Counted from the stretch's first letter, positions 45,555-56,373 are shown. The stretch: DNA of 64,000 nt from Anaerobacillus arseniciselenatis (GCF_001865995.1 NZ_MLQQ01000018.1:186001-250000), one strand, 5' to 3'. Numbers and translations are program-made. Notes: generated from the sequence alone by a model not told the origin.

Positions 45555-45645
45555 CACTGCTAGGGGTGCTTGAAAAGCTGAGAGAGACATTGGTCTTAAC
45601 CCTTATAACCTGATCTAGATCATACTAGCGTAGGGAAGAAGTGTA
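45555..45645 (+). promoter_or_regulatory. TPP riboswitch (THI element)
   Basis: The conserved pyrimidine-sensing core GGGGTGC...GCTGAGAGAGA and the phosphate-sensing ACCTGATCTAGATCAT plus CTAGCGTAGGGAA are present. CACT near 45555 and AGTG near 45640 close P1. The 3' strand GAAGTG can pair with CACTTC of the downstream terminator stem, a transcription-attenuation arrangement. High TPP should switch off the ylmB-tenA-thiZXY operon. Confidence 0.95.
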
Positions 45646-45702
45646 AAATTATAGCTTGATAGGGGAATCTTTATATCCACCTATATCTATATTTTGCTTA
45701 TT

Positions 45703-45735
45703 AAACCACTTCTACCTATTTGGAAGTGGTTTTAT
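45703..45735 (+). terminator. Attenuator terminator of the TPP riboswitch
   Basis: AAACCACTTC (45703-45712) pairs with GAAGTGGTTT (45723-45732), followed by a short T-rich tail. Overlaps the sequence that can pair with the aptamer P1 strand. Confidence 0.75.
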
Positions 45736-45876
45736 TACGTTAAAAAGTAAATGAGAAAGATATTTTTCGTCTCTTAGGGCCCAAGGACGTTTTAACTAAA
45801 CTTGTTTACTAAAGGTCAAGAAAAAGGTGAAACCAACGAGCGGTGACACGACAAGTGAAAAGAAAGGTCGGATTGG

Positions 45877-47146
45877 ATGGGAAAATTGCAACATGTTTTA
45901 CAAGAAGTTGAAACTCGCAAAGAGGAACTGACCGATTTAGTAAAAACATTGATTGAATTCGAAACTCCTGCACCACCAGCTCGAAACACGAAAGATGCGC
46001 AACAGTATGTAGCCGAGTTTTTAAAACAGTTAGGGTTTTCAGTAGATATGTGGGATGTGTATCCGAATGACCCGAACGTTGTTGGCGTTTTAAAAGGAAC
46101 TACTTCGGAAAAAAATCAAAGTCTTATCATTAATGGACACATCGATGTTGCCGAAGTGAATGAAGGAGAGGAATGGGAAACAGATCCTTTTACTCCGTTC
46201 ATAAAGGACGGACACATTGTCGGGCGTGGTGCCGCAGATATGAAAGCTGGTATGGCTGGATCATTATTTGCGCTTCAACTTCTTCGTGAAAATGGAATTA
46301 CCCGGAGATGTCATTTTTCAATCGGTGATCGGTGAAGAAGTGGGTGAAGCTGGAACGTTACAATGTTGTACTCGTGGTTATAAAGCAGACTTTGCGGTTG
46401 TCGTTGATACGAGTGATTTACATATTCAAGGGCAGGGCGGTGTTATTACAGGGTGGATTACCGTAAAAAGTAAACAAACCCACCACGATGCCACAAGAAG
46501 AAATATGATTCATGCGGGCGGCATGTTGTTCGGTGCAAGTGCAATTGAAAAGATGATGAAGGTAATTAGCGGACTACAAGATTTAGAGCGCCATTGGGCC
46601 GTTACGAAAAGTTACCCAGGGTATTTACCAGGCACAAATACGATAAATCCAGCCGTCATCGAAGGTGGGAGACATGCCGCTTTTATCGCCGATGAATGTA
46701 AGCTTTGGATCACGGTTCACTATTATCCGAACGAGTCTTACGAACAAGTCGCAAAGGAAATTGAAAAGCATATTTTAAATGTTGCTAAAGCAAATCCGTG
46801 GTTAAGAGAAAATCTTCCTACGTTTGAATGGGGAGGTACCTCGATGATTGAAGACCGTGGCGAAATCTTCCCGTCTCTTGAAGTAGATCCAAATCATGAA
46901 GCAGTACAAATGTTAGCAAGTACTCATGAATCTGTTGTCAAAAAGAATGCAACCATAGACGTTTCGACAACGGTTACTGATGGAGGCTGGTTAGCAGATG
47001 CTGGAATTCCAACAGTGATTTACGGACCAGGTGATTTAAACAATGCTCATGCTGTTAATGAAAAAGTGTCGGTTGATCAAGTAGTTGAATTTACAAAAGT
47101 GATTGCGAAGTTTATTTACGAGTGGAGCCATACAAGGAAAGCGTAA
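45877..47146 (+). pseudogene. ylmB: YlmB-type M20 deformylase gene with a frameshift
   Basis: In bacilli YlmB deformylates N-formyl-4-amino-5-aminomethyl-2-methylpyrimidine, giving the substrate of TenA. The first frame (to about 46300) carries the M20 metal motifs LIINGHIDVAEVNEGEEWETD and GRGAADMKAGMAG; the second continues LPGDVIFQSVIGEEVGEAGT, with the second metal Glu, through to VIYGPGDLNNAHAVNEKV. A one-base shift near 46295-46305 separates them, so the normal product (about 422 aa) is not made unless there is a sequencing error or recoding. First gene after the TPP riboswitch; tenA and thiZXY follow. Confidence 0.85.
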
Positions 47147-47305
47147 GACTATTTAGGAGCTCTGAAAAAAAAACAATCTAAGGCTCGTATGAGTTTTTCA
47201 TTGTAACGTAACGATCGTAGCGTTTTTTTGATTTGCTAAAAGCAATATACAATACACATAGGGTTGATTTTTGAAAGTTCTAAAAAAATTAGGAGTGAGA
47301 AGATC

Positions 47306-47980
47306 ATGAAATTTAGTGAACGTCTTCATAAAGAGTTACAACCGATTTGGCGGAAAAACCATGCGCATCCGTTTGTCAAAGGGATAGGCGATGGAACGCT
47401 TGATAAAGAAAAATTCCGCTTTTTTATGGTGCAAGATTACCTATATTTGATGGATTATGCGAAGTTATTTGCGATCGGCGTCGTCAAAGCAAAAGATGTA
47501 GAAACGATGGGGCGCTTTGCTCGTTTATTGGATGGGACATTAAACGAGGAGATGGCGCTGCACCGTGAGTATGCGAAGAAGTTTGGTGTCGCTGAAGAAG
47601 AGTTTGAGAGCGCAAGCCCGTCTCCGACAACATTAGCGTACACTCATTACATGCTTCACGTCGGTCAAAATGGAACACTCGCTGACCTTGTTGCCGCGAT
47701 TCTTCCTTGTATGTGGAGCTACTGGGAAATCGGCAAAGAGTTAAACGAAATTCCTGGAGCGAGTGAGCATGAATTTTACGGAGAATGGATTCAGATGTAT
47801 AGTTCCGATGAGTTCGGTCAGTTAGCTGAGTGGTGCATTGAACTGTTAGACGAGTTAACGGTTGGCTTACCGGAGGCGGATTTAAAACGACTAGAAGAAA
47901 TTTTCCTGAATACGACGAGATTTGAATACATGTTCTGGGATATGTCTTACAATCAAGCGATGTGGCCAACGGATGAGTAA
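47306..47980 (+). CDS. tenA: Thiaminase II / aminopyrimidine aminohydrolase
   Basis: 224 aa, all-helical. Hydrolyses 4-amino-5-aminomethyl-2-methylpyrimidine to HMP in thiamin salvage. The catalytic Cys135 in AAILPCMWSYWEIG is present, as are YLYLMDYAKLFA and the C-terminal Glu in TRFEYMFWDMSY. AGGAG lies before ATG 47306; an open frame to 47264 lacks one. It follows ylmB by 159 bases and overlaps thiZ by eight bases. Confidence 0.94.
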   Translation: MKFSERLHKELQPIWRKNHAHPFVKGIGDGTLDKEKFRFFMVQDYLYLMDYAKLFAIGVVKAKDVETMGRFARLLDGTLNEEMALHREYAKKFGVAEEEFESASPSPTTLAYTHYMLHVGQNGTLADLVAAILPCMWSYWEIGKELNEIPGASEHEFYGEWIQMYSSDEFGQLAEWCIELLDELTVGLPEADLKRLEEIFLNTTRFEYMFWDMSYNQAMWPTDE

Positions 47981-48743
47981 AGCTTCGTTACAGTTCGAAA
48001 ATGTTTCTTTTAGCTATGAAAATGGCCATGAAGAAAAAGAGATTTTAAATACTTTAAGCTTCGATGTTCAAAACGGTGAATTTGTCAGCATTATCGGCCC
48101 GAGCGGTTCTGGAAAAAGTACAATTTTTAAGTTGATAACAGGACTGAATCAGCCCGCCAATGGGGAAATTTTCATCAATGAAACGAACTATTCTAACCGA
48201 CTAGGAAAAGTTGGTTATATGCCACAACAAGATTTATTAATGCCTTGGCGGACGATTATTGAAAATGCGGCACTCCCTTTAGAAATTCAAGGGATGAAAA
48301 AACGAGAGGCTTATGACAAAGTCCGAGAACTACTCGTTGAATTCGGTTTAAACGGTGTCGAACATAAATACCCGAGTGAGCTAAGTGGTGGGATGAAGCA
48401 GCGAATTTCTTTTTTACGTACAGTATTGAGTGGTTCGAACGTATTGCTTTTAGATGAACCGTTTAGTTCACTTGATGCGATCACTAGACTTTCGATGCAA
48501 GAATGGTTACTTACGCAGTGGCAAAAATTAAAGCTCTCAATTTTGTTCATCACCCACGATGTTGATGAAGCGTTATTTTTATCCGATCGAATTTTTGTTT
48601 TTACAGAAAGCCCTGTACGGAAGTTTGTTGAAGTGAATGTTCCACTCGAGCGCCCTCGTGAAATTCGAGATATTCATACTCCTGCGGTGATCGAAGTGAA
48701 AGAACAATTGATCGAACAACTGCGAATGGGGAGTACACAATGA
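47973..48743 (+). CDS. thiZ: ABC transporter ATPase, formylaminopyrimidine uptake
   Basis: 256 aa, ATP-binding subunit with Walker A GPSGSGKS, signature LSGGMKQR, Walker B VLLLDEPFSSLD and the His switch ITHDVDEAL. Member of the nitrate/taurine-like (TauB) branch. It starts inside the tenA stop region (ATGAGTAA) and overlaps thiX by four bases. With ThiX and ThiY it should import formylaminopyrimidine derived from degraded thiamin, as described in B. halodurans. Confidence 0.92.
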   Translation: MSKASLQFENVSFSYENGHEEKEILNTLSFDVQNGEFVSIIGPSGSGKSTIFKLITGLNQPANGEIFINETNYSNRLGKVGYMPQQDLLMPWRTIIENAALPLEIQGMKKREAYDKVRELLVEFGLNGVEHKYPSELSGGMKQRISFLRTVLSGSNVLLLDEPFSSLDAITRLSMQEWLLTQWQKLKLSILFITHDVDEALFLSDRIFVFTESPVRKFVEVNVPLERPREIRDIHTPAVIEVKEQLIEQLRMGSTQ

Positions 48744-49492
48744 AACGATGGAATAGTTATTTCGCACCATTTATATTAATCTTCTCATTTTTTGTGAGTT
48801 GGCAAGTGGTCGCTATGATAATTGCGATGCCGTTTATTTTACCAACACCGCTGCAAGTAATCGCTAAAGTATGGGATCTAAAAGACATTTTATTTTTAGT
48901 CCATTTACCGGCGACGTTAATGATTATTGTTACGGGGTTAGCGTTATCAATTATTTTAGGCGTCGGTCTTGCGGTTTGGATGAACCTTAGTAAAACCGCA
49001 GAAAAAGCGTTTTATCCGATACTCGTATCATCACAGACGATTCCGATTATCGCGCTGGCACCGATTTTTGTATTATGGTTTGGTTATTCGATTTGGAGTA
49101 AAGTCGCGGTAACTTTGCTAATCACGTTTTTTCCAATCACCGTCAGTACGTTTGATGGCCTTCGCTCAAGTAGTAAAGAGTTAAAAGAGTTACTTTTAAC
49201 AATGGGGGCGAGTAAACGCGATATCTTTTTTAAACTAAATGTACCGACAGCGTTACCTTATTTTTACTCAGGGTTAAAAGTCGCAGTGACGTTAAGTGTT
49301 ATTGGCGCGGCGATCGGCGAATGGTTAGGCGCACAAAGTGGACTCGGTTATTTCAGTCGCCGAATGATGACCCAGTTTGATGGCGCTGGGGTATTTGCTC
49401 CGATAGTATTGTTATCAGCTGTTGGTATCAGTTTATTTTTAGCCGTTGTAGTTCTTGAAAAAATCACATTAAAATGGAGGAAATCAGAGTGA
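48740..49492 (+). CDS. thiX: ABC transporter permease, formylaminopyrimidine uptake
   Basis: 250 aa with six TM segments and the EAA-like loop (LKELLLTMGASKRDIFFKLNVPTALPYF) that contacts the ATPase. Same family as SsuC/TauC permeases. ATGA overlap with thiZ and GTGA overlap with thiY show tight translational coupling. Confidence 0.92.
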   Translation: MKRWNSYFAPFILIFSFFVSWQVVAMIIAMPFILPTPLQVIAKVWDLKDILFLVHLPATLMIIVTGLALSIILGVGLAVWMNLSKTAEKAFYPILVSSQTIPIIALAPIFVLWFGYSIWSKVAVTLLITFFPITVSTFDGLRSSSKELKELLLTMGASKRDIFFKLNVPTALPYFYSGLKVAVTLSVIGAAIGEWLGAQSGLGYFSRRMMTQFDGAGVFAPIVLLSAVGISLFLAVVVLEKITLKWRKSE

Positions 49493-50541
49493 AAAAATTA
49501 TTATTATTTTTTGTTAGTATATTAATATTTTCTTTAGTTGTAGCGTGTGGTCAAGGAGAAACAGAAGAGGCAACTCAGCAAGGCGGGCAAGTAAGTGATG
49601 AAACCGCAGAAGGAGAAAAAACAGGAGAAGTTGAACTCGTTGAAATGGATATTATGTTAGATTGGTATCCGAATGCGGTACATAGCTATTTGTACGTGGC
49701 GATCGAAAATGGCTATTTTGAAGAAGAAGGAATTGATTTAAACATTCAATTTCCAGCAAACCCTACAGATCCAATTAATCTAGCAGCAGCTGGTCGTGTA
49801 ACGCTAGGAATTACGTATCAACCAGATGTCGTAATGGCTCGTGCTAATCAAGATGTACCGGTGAAGTCAATTGCGGCCATCGTTCGCTCACCGCTTAATC
49901 ACATTGTTATTATGGAAGATAGTGAAATTCAATCACCGAAAGATTTAGAAGGAAAGCAGGTTGGTTATCCTGGAATTCCATTAAATGAGTCATTAATCAA
50001 AACGATGGTTAGTTCGGACGGTGGTGACCCAGACAAAGTTTCAATGATTGATGTTGGCTTTGAGTTAGGTTCATCGATTATTAGTGAGCGTGTAGATGCG
50101 GTCATTGGTGCTTATATTAATCACGAAGTACCGGTACTAAGACATAAAGGCTATGAAACTCGTTATTTTAATCCAGTAGATTACGGGGTTCCTAGTTTTT
50201 ATGAATTAGTGATTGTGACGAATGACAATACGTGGGATGAGCGCCAAGAAGATATTGCAGCGTTTTGGCGTGCAGCAACCCGCGGTTATGAGTTTATGAG
50301 AGATAATTCGGAAGAAGCGTTAGCAATTTTGTTTGATAACCAAGATCAAGCCAACTTCCCATTGATTGAAGATGTGGAGAAGGAGAGTTTAGAAATTCTA
50401 TTACCGAAAATGGAGTCTGAGGTTGGCTTCGGAAGCCAAGCTAGAGAATCGTGGCGAGAAACGGTTGATTGGATGATGGAATTTGAGTTAATTAACGAAG
50501 AACCGTCATTAGATGATATTTTTGTAAATATTGTGGAGTAA
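49489..50541 (+). CDS. thiY: ABC transporter substrate-binding lipoprotein, formylaminopyrimidine-binding
   Basis: About 350 aa NMT1/THI5-like binding protein. Lipobox VVAC (Cys near residue 20), an acidic linker, then VEMDIMLDWYPNAVHSYLYVA, the NMT1/THI5-family opening with the DWxPN ligand contact, and GxPLNESLI further on. The GTG at 49489, eight bases from GGAGG, is preferred over the ATG at 49474. Last gene of the TPP-controlled operon. Confidence 0.93.
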   Translation: MKKLLLFFVSILIFSLVVACGQGETEEATQQGGQVSDETAEGEKTGEVELVEMDIMLDWYPNAVHSYLYVAIENGYFEEEGIDLNIQFPANPTDPINLAAAGRVTLGITYQPDVVMARANQDVPVKSIAAIVRSPLNHIVIMEDSEIQSPKDLEGKQVGYPGIPLNESLIKTMVSSDGGDPDKVSMIDVGFELGSSIISERVDAVIGAYINHEVPVLRHKGYETRYFNPVDYGVPSFYELVIVTNDNTWDERQEDIAAFWRAATRGYEFMRDNSEEALAILFDNQDQANFPLIEDVEKESLEILLPKMESEVGFGSQARESWRETVDWMMEFELINEEPSLDDIFVNIVE

Positions 50542-50563
50542 GATGAGGTAGTGTGGAAGTGTT

Positions 50564-50610
50564 AGGCGCTGTGGCTTGAGAGTGGAAGAGCTGCAGCGTC
50601 TATTTTTTTA
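50564..50610 (+). terminator. Terminator of the thiamin-salvage operon
   Basis: AGGCGCTG (50564-50571) pairs with CAGCGTCT (50594-50601, one G-U) and is followed by ATTTTTTTAT. Confidence 0.8.
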
Positions 50611-50858
50611 TATTAGAAAGGGCTTTTTTGTATTTTTCCCTATGTAGCTAATGTGATGTCAGAAAGAATGTGGGGGATGTGCAGTATCGCGTTGGGGTAT
50701 GTTATGGGGGAGTGCGCAGTAGTATGGGGGAACTGCACATTATTATCAATAAAGCTAGATGTCGAAACCATACAACGAAATCTAGAGTGGGAATTTAGCC
50801 CACTTGGCCTATGCGGATACCAAAAGGTAGGTTAAAAATTCAACATGCTGCTTCAAAC

Positions 50859-51034
50859 GGACACCAGAGGCGTTATTTCATCAAAAAAACATGATTTTAG
50901 GAATTATCGGACATGAGGTACCTTATTTTGTAAAAAACCATGCAAAAGCTGTTGATGTTGAGGGAATAAGGTCTGTGGTGTCCGCGAAATTGCAAAAACT
51001 CAACAAATCTATGAAATAAGGTCTCTCATGTCCG
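50859..51034. repeat. Four-copy GGACATGAG..CCTTATTTCA motif cluster
   Basis: Two copies in one orientation (50859-50880, 50908-50931) and two in the other (50963-50984, 51012-51034), roughly 50 bases apart. Consensus GGACAYSAGRNNCCTTATTTCA. Opposite copies could form large stem-loops. No gene lies in this stretch. Confidence 0.65.
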
Positions 51035-51054
51035 GGAAAATGGGAAAGAGTACG

Positions 51055-51165
51055 CAACAACATCGATTGATGCACAGGAATTACAGTATTTGTAAAACAC
51101 ACGCATCAAAACGCCGATTGACGCACAGGAATTACAGTATCTGTAAAATGCGCGTATCAAAACGT
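51055..51165 (-). repeat. Two ~52-bp terminator-like units
   Basis: Two direct copies, 52 bases apart, of a unit that on the minus strand reads GCGTCAATCGGCGTTTTGATG then GTGTTTTACA. Oriented like the minus-strand PCP_red gene that ends at 51344. Confidence 0.6.
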
Positions 51166-51189
51166 CACTTCAGTATGCTAGTAGATAGT

Positions 51190-51223
51190 AAAAGGCTTGG
51201 AGAACTTGTCTTCAAGCCTTTTT
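51190..51223. terminator. Bidirectional terminator
   Basis: AAAAGGCTTG / CAAGCCTTTT with a 12-base loop and T runs on both strands. It can serve the minus-strand gene at 51344-51607. Confidence 0.75.
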
Positions 51224-51343
51224 CAGTGTGTATTTATTTTTGATAAAAAATTCATTCGGAAAAGGTGGGATTTCCACCGCGATTATGAAGTACTTTACTG
51301 CTTTGCACCCCTCAAGTAAATCCGTTTCAAGGAAGAAGTATGT

Positions 51344-51607
51344 TTATTTCGTCTCTTCCAGCAGATCCTCGTAAGGTGTTAAATCAACCTTTTTCGCTTT
51401 AAGTAGGGCAACGGCACGCTGCTGCATTTTTCCTGGAGAAGCAAGGATGTACCCTTTGATTACGTCGTCTTTTGTAACCGCACTACCTTCTTCGGCAACT
51501 TCTATAATTTTCTTTTCAATTCCTTTTTTGGCCATCGGGCGTGCAAAAATAGGAATTGGGCTTACTAATTCATCTAGCAATTCTTTGGCATCTGTATTCC
51601 ATTCCAT
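51344..51607 (-). CDS. PCP_red-domain small protein
   Basis: 87 aa. Contains IPIFARPMAKKGIEKKI followed by VTKDDVIKGYI, the pattern of the protochlorophyllide-reductase-type PCP_red domain found as small stand-alone proteins in Firmicutes, where its role is unknown. AAAGGA nine bases upstream supports ATG 51607; the frame opens at 51646 without a good site. Confidence 0.72.
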   Translation of the reverse strand: MEWNTDAKELLDELVSPIPIFARPMAKKGIEKKIIEVAEEGSAVTKDDVIKGYILASPGKMQQRAVALLKAKKVDLTPYEDLLEETK

Positions 51608-51740
51608 TTCATTCAGTCCTTTCTTTGGTGTGACAAATATCACCATTTAGTTTACAGAAAATGACGTGGACATACAAATTTAATGCTTAGGGACGAAAAC
51701 GTGCAGGGATGCATGCCAAAAGAAATGCAAAAACATTACT

Positions 51741-52150
51741 TTAAACCTGAAACCTTCCTGTAATTAGTTGTAGTTGTGACGCTAACTCTGATAAAGAATT
51801 AGCAGATGCTGAAATCTCCTCCATTGCAGCTAATTGTTAAATCACCTTCGCCATCGGCAATTTCTTCAAGTTGTTTGTTCACGGATAAAATAGGTTTAGT
51901 AATCATTTTATTAAGGAAAATAATGATTATAATCGCAGCAATCAATGTAATTACTAATAATGTAATGAGCACAATTGTTGTGTTACTATACGTTTGTTCA
52001 TTTTCAATCATAAGTTCATTAGCAAAACTTTCATTAATGATCGACAATTGATAAAGTGCGTCCCTAGCATTTATGAAATATACACCAGCGCTGGCCAATC
52101 CTTCTTTCGCTAAAAATATTAACCCTTGAATTCGATAAAAAAGTTTTGCG
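51741..52150 (-). pseudogene. Methyl-accepting chemotaxis protein with large internal deletion
   Basis: Minus-strand frame from about 52150 to 51845: end of a ligand domain, a TM helix (TTIVLITLLVITLIAAI) and a HAMP start (NKMITKPILSVNKQLEEIADGEGDL). It then shifts frame into AMEEISASANSLSELASQL and GRFQV, the normal last residues of an MCP. The whole signalling domain between HAMP and C-terminus (about 300 codons) is missing, as is the N-terminus. Clear remnant. Confidence 0.78.
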
Positions 52151-52321
52151 ATGTTGTAACATTTTTGACGTTTTTGTCGACTAAAAGAATGTTAAACGAA
52201 ATTTCCTACTTTCTTAAGGTGTGCATCTTTTATTTTTACAAATGATGTCGTTAAATGGAAATGGTTTGCCAATACAAGCGTAATTATATTAAAATAGAAC
52301 AATAATTTTTGTGCAATTATT

Positions 52322-52440
52322 TAATGAATTTCATAATTCATTTCTCGCCACTAAGATCAATATATAGTTTCGTCAAAATCATTCGCAAACTATATATTGC
52401 GTGATGTTGCTCGTTTTTGGTAATTATGAAATTCACTCAT
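52322..52440. repeat. ~120-bp terminal-inverted-repeat element, copy F
   Basis: ATGAATTTCATAATTCATT at the left, GGTAATTATGAAATTCACTC at the right; inner CAATATATAG...CTATATATTG. It ends about 13 bases before the LTA synthase ribosome binding site, so it is part of that gene's leader or promoter region. Confidence 0.87.
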
Positions 52441-52463
52441 TAATAAGAAAAACGGAGGGAATT

Positions 52464-54302
52464 ATGACAACGTTTTATAATAACCATAGATTTTTATTGC
52501 TAACGCTTTTGTTAATTTGGGTTAAAACAATTATTGTAACAACGTTTACATTTCAACTTACAAGCAATCAAATCGTCCTGTTTTTACTAAACACTTTATT
52601 GTTTTTAGTGATTATTTTTGGTTTTGGACTATTTATAAAACCTCAATTTCAAGTAAAATATTATTTTTTTATTAGCTTACTATTATCGGTGATTTTATAT
52701 TCAAATGTCGTTTATTACCGAGAATTTACCGATATTATCACTTTACCGATGTTATCGATGAGCTCTAATATGGGTGATTTAAGCACGAGTATTTTTGCGC
52801 TTATTGCTTGGTACGATGTTTTTTACTTTATTGATGTATTCGTGGTCGGCTTTTTAATGATGAAAAAGAGATATATACCATCGGCGAAAAGGTTAACTTT
52901 TCAGCATTCCAAGGGCTATGTTTTAACTGCGTTAGTTCTTACCGTTCTTTCACTTTCTTATGTAAACTTGTTAGAGCGAACAAATGCTTATAATCGCGAA
53001 CAAATCGTCAACACTTTAGGGGTCTATAGTTTTTATTTGTATGATGCCTTCATTCACACGCAAACGAATGCTCAACCTGTGTTTTCAAATGAAGATGATT
53101 TATCAGGAGTGTTGAAACATTTAGATGCAAGTCGAATTGAGTCTAACGAAGAAATGTTTGGTATCGCAGAAGATATGAATGTCATTGTCGTATCACTTGA
53201 ATCTGTCGAAAGCTTTGTCATTGGTGAGACGCTTAATGGTCAAGAAATAACTCCATTTTTAAATGAGTTGATTGAAGACAGCTTTTACTTTGAAAATTTT
53301 TATTATCAAACAGGGCAAGGAAAAACATCAGATGCTGAATTTCTCATTAATAATTCGTTATATCCGTTAGGGAGAGGGGCTGTATTTTTAACACATTATG
53401 ATAATGAGTTTAAAGCATTACCGAACACATTATCAAATTATGGTTATCATTCAGCCGTCTTTCATGCCAACGATAAAACATTTTATAATCGCGATATCGT
53501 GTATCCTAACTTCGGATATGACAGCAATTTTTCGTTTAAAGATTATGAAATTTCGAGAATGAACTCTGTTGGCTGGGGCTTAAAAGATATCGATTTTGTG
53601 GAACAATCGATGGATTATTTAACAGAACTTCCTGAGCCATTTTATAGTACGATGATTACGTTAACGAATCATTTCCCGTATCATTTAGATGAAGAAGATC
53701 ACTTTATTCAACCGTTTGACTCTAATAGTAGAATTGTTAATCAATACTTTCCAACGGTTCGTTATACAGATGAAGCGATGCGTATTCTCGTTGATGAATT
53801 AAAAGCAGAAGGACTTTATGAAAACACGATTCTCGTAATGTATGGAGATCATTATGGAATTGCTAACTCACATTACGGAGAACTTAGTAAGTTTTTAGAT
53901 AAAGAGATTGATGTGGCTGAAGCGGTGAAGTTAGAGCGAGTCCCGTTAATCGTTCACATTCCGGGCTTAGAAGGTAAAACGTTTGATACCGTATCTGGAC
54001 AGGTCGATGTGATGCCGACATTACTCAACTTATTAGGAATTGAAGAAGACGGTTTAACGATGTTTGGTAATGATTTGTTTGCTGAGGATCGTGATGACTT
54101 CGCTGTTTTAAGGAACGGTACGGTGATTACTGATGAGTATATTTATACGAATGAAACTTGTTTAAGTTATGAAACAGGGGAAGAAGTCGCAAGTGATTTA
54201 TGCCAACCGCTCATTGAACGAGGGGCTGCAGAACTTTATTATTCCGATAAAATTATTTATCGAGATCTGTTTCGATTTAAAGAGGATGTTTATGAGAGTT
54301 AA
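52464..54302 (+). CDS. Lipoteichoic acid synthase family protein (LtaS-like)
   Basis: 612 aa. Five N-terminal TM segments (to about residue 160) followed by an extracellular sulfatase-fold domain. The nucleophile Thr288 in GQGKTSDAEF, VVSLESVESF and MYGDHYG are conserved, matching LtaS/YfnI/YqgS-type enzymes that move glycerophosphate from phosphatidylglycerol to lipoteichoic acid. Length is typical. Which paralogue it corresponds to is not decided. GGAGGG precedes ATG 52464; the open frame to 52401 runs through repeat sequence and is excluded. Confidence 0.9.
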   Translation: MTTFYNNHRFLLLTLLLIWVKTIIVTTFTFQLTSNQIVLFLLNTLLFLVIIFGFGLFIKPQFQVKYYFFISLLLSVILYSNVVYYREFTDIITLPMLSMSSNMGDLSTSIFALIAWYDVFYFIDVFVVGFLMMKKRYIPSAKRLTFQHSKGYVLTALVLTVLSLSYVNLLERTNAYNREQIVNTLGVYSFYLYDAFIHTQTNAQPVFSNEDDLSGVLKHLDASRIESNEEMFGIAEDMNVIVVSLESVESFVIGETLNGQEITPFLNELIEDSFYFENFYYQTGQGKTSDAEFLINNSLYPLGRGAVFLTHYDNEFKALPNTLSNYGYHSAVFHANDKTFYNRDIVYPNFGYDSNFSFKDYEISRMNSVGWGLKDIDFVEQSMDYLTELPEPFYSTMITLTNHFPYHLDEEDHFIQPFDSNSRIVNQYFPTVRYTDEAMRILVDELKAEGLYENTILVMYGDHYGIANSHYGELSKFLDKEIDVAEAVKLERVPLIVHIPGLEGKTFDTVSGQVDVMPTLLNLLGIEEDGLTMFGNDLFAEDRDDFAVLRNGTVITDEYIYTNETCLSYETGEEVASDLCQPLIERGAAELYYSDKIIYRDLFRFKEDVYES

Positions 54303-54309
54303 CTAATAA

Positions 54310-54429
54310 GGGGCTGTCCCAAAAGAAAGTGTCAGACACCGTTAGGTACCTAATATATACGGATAATGGATTTATACGTATATATTTTGTAGGGCCGCAT
54401 GGTGCCAAACACTTATGGGGCGGCCCCTA
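54310..54429. repeat. GTGTCAGACACC-type inverted element
   Basis: AGGGGCTGTCCC at the left and GGGGCGGCCCCT at the right; inside, AAGTGTCAGACACC opposes GGTGCCAAACACTT, and TATATACG opposes CGTATATA. About 120 bp, forming a long imperfect hairpin between the LtaS and tyrosine phenol-lyase genes. Confidence 0.8.
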
Positions 54430-54486
54430 CTTTGTTGCCATAAAGTTTCACAGCTTTTATGGATTAATTCGCACTCTTGAGAATAG

Positions 54487-55944
<1,458 letters not shown>

Positions 55945-55967
55945 TCTTATAGGTTATATTAGCTCAG

Positions 55968-56115
55968 CGTGCGTATTGATGTGTTCAATATGCACGTTTT
56001 TTACATTTTCTACTACTTTTCTGCATATTGAAGGGCTCAATGCGCAAGGGTTTTACAGTATCCTCCATTTCTGAACATATTGAAAGGTTCAATATGTTCA
56101 TTTTTTACATTTTCC
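55968..56115 (+). repeat. Three terminator-like hairpin units after tpl
   Basis: Three hairpins about 57 bases apart, each with a TTGA..TTCAA-like core: GCGTATTGATGTGTTCAATATGC, GCATATTGAAGGGCTCAATG and GAACATATTGAAAGGTTCAA. The first and third are followed by TTTTTTACATTTTC, the second by GTTTTACAG. Plus-strand orientation, same as tpl. The rest of the gap to 56373 is AT-rich without further features. Confidence 0.7.
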
Positions 56116-56373
56116 ACGATTAGCGTACGTGATGAACCATTCATCTGCCGGATTGTTGCAAGTTTTTCTAAATTTATACGTATTCACAGCGGCAGCTCTT
56201 ATTTTTTAAAAGCGGAGTACTTCCAAATGCAGAAAAAAATTTTTACTCGGTTTTATTTCAGTAATAGCAATTCAGAAAAGACATCACTTTATTTGAATAT
56301 TAAGAAAGTGTATAATGGTAATAGTTTCGGTTTTCGAAATATCATTTTTACAAACAACAGGGGGACGAAAACA

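Noticed and set aside
51028-51243. 71-codon open frame with internally repeated residues
   Set aside because: The repetition comes from two ~52-bp non-coding units; start lacks a binding site.
52401-52463. N-terminal extension of the LTA synthase frame
   Set aside because: The extra codons come from the ~120-bp repeat; GGAGGG supports the ATG at 52464.
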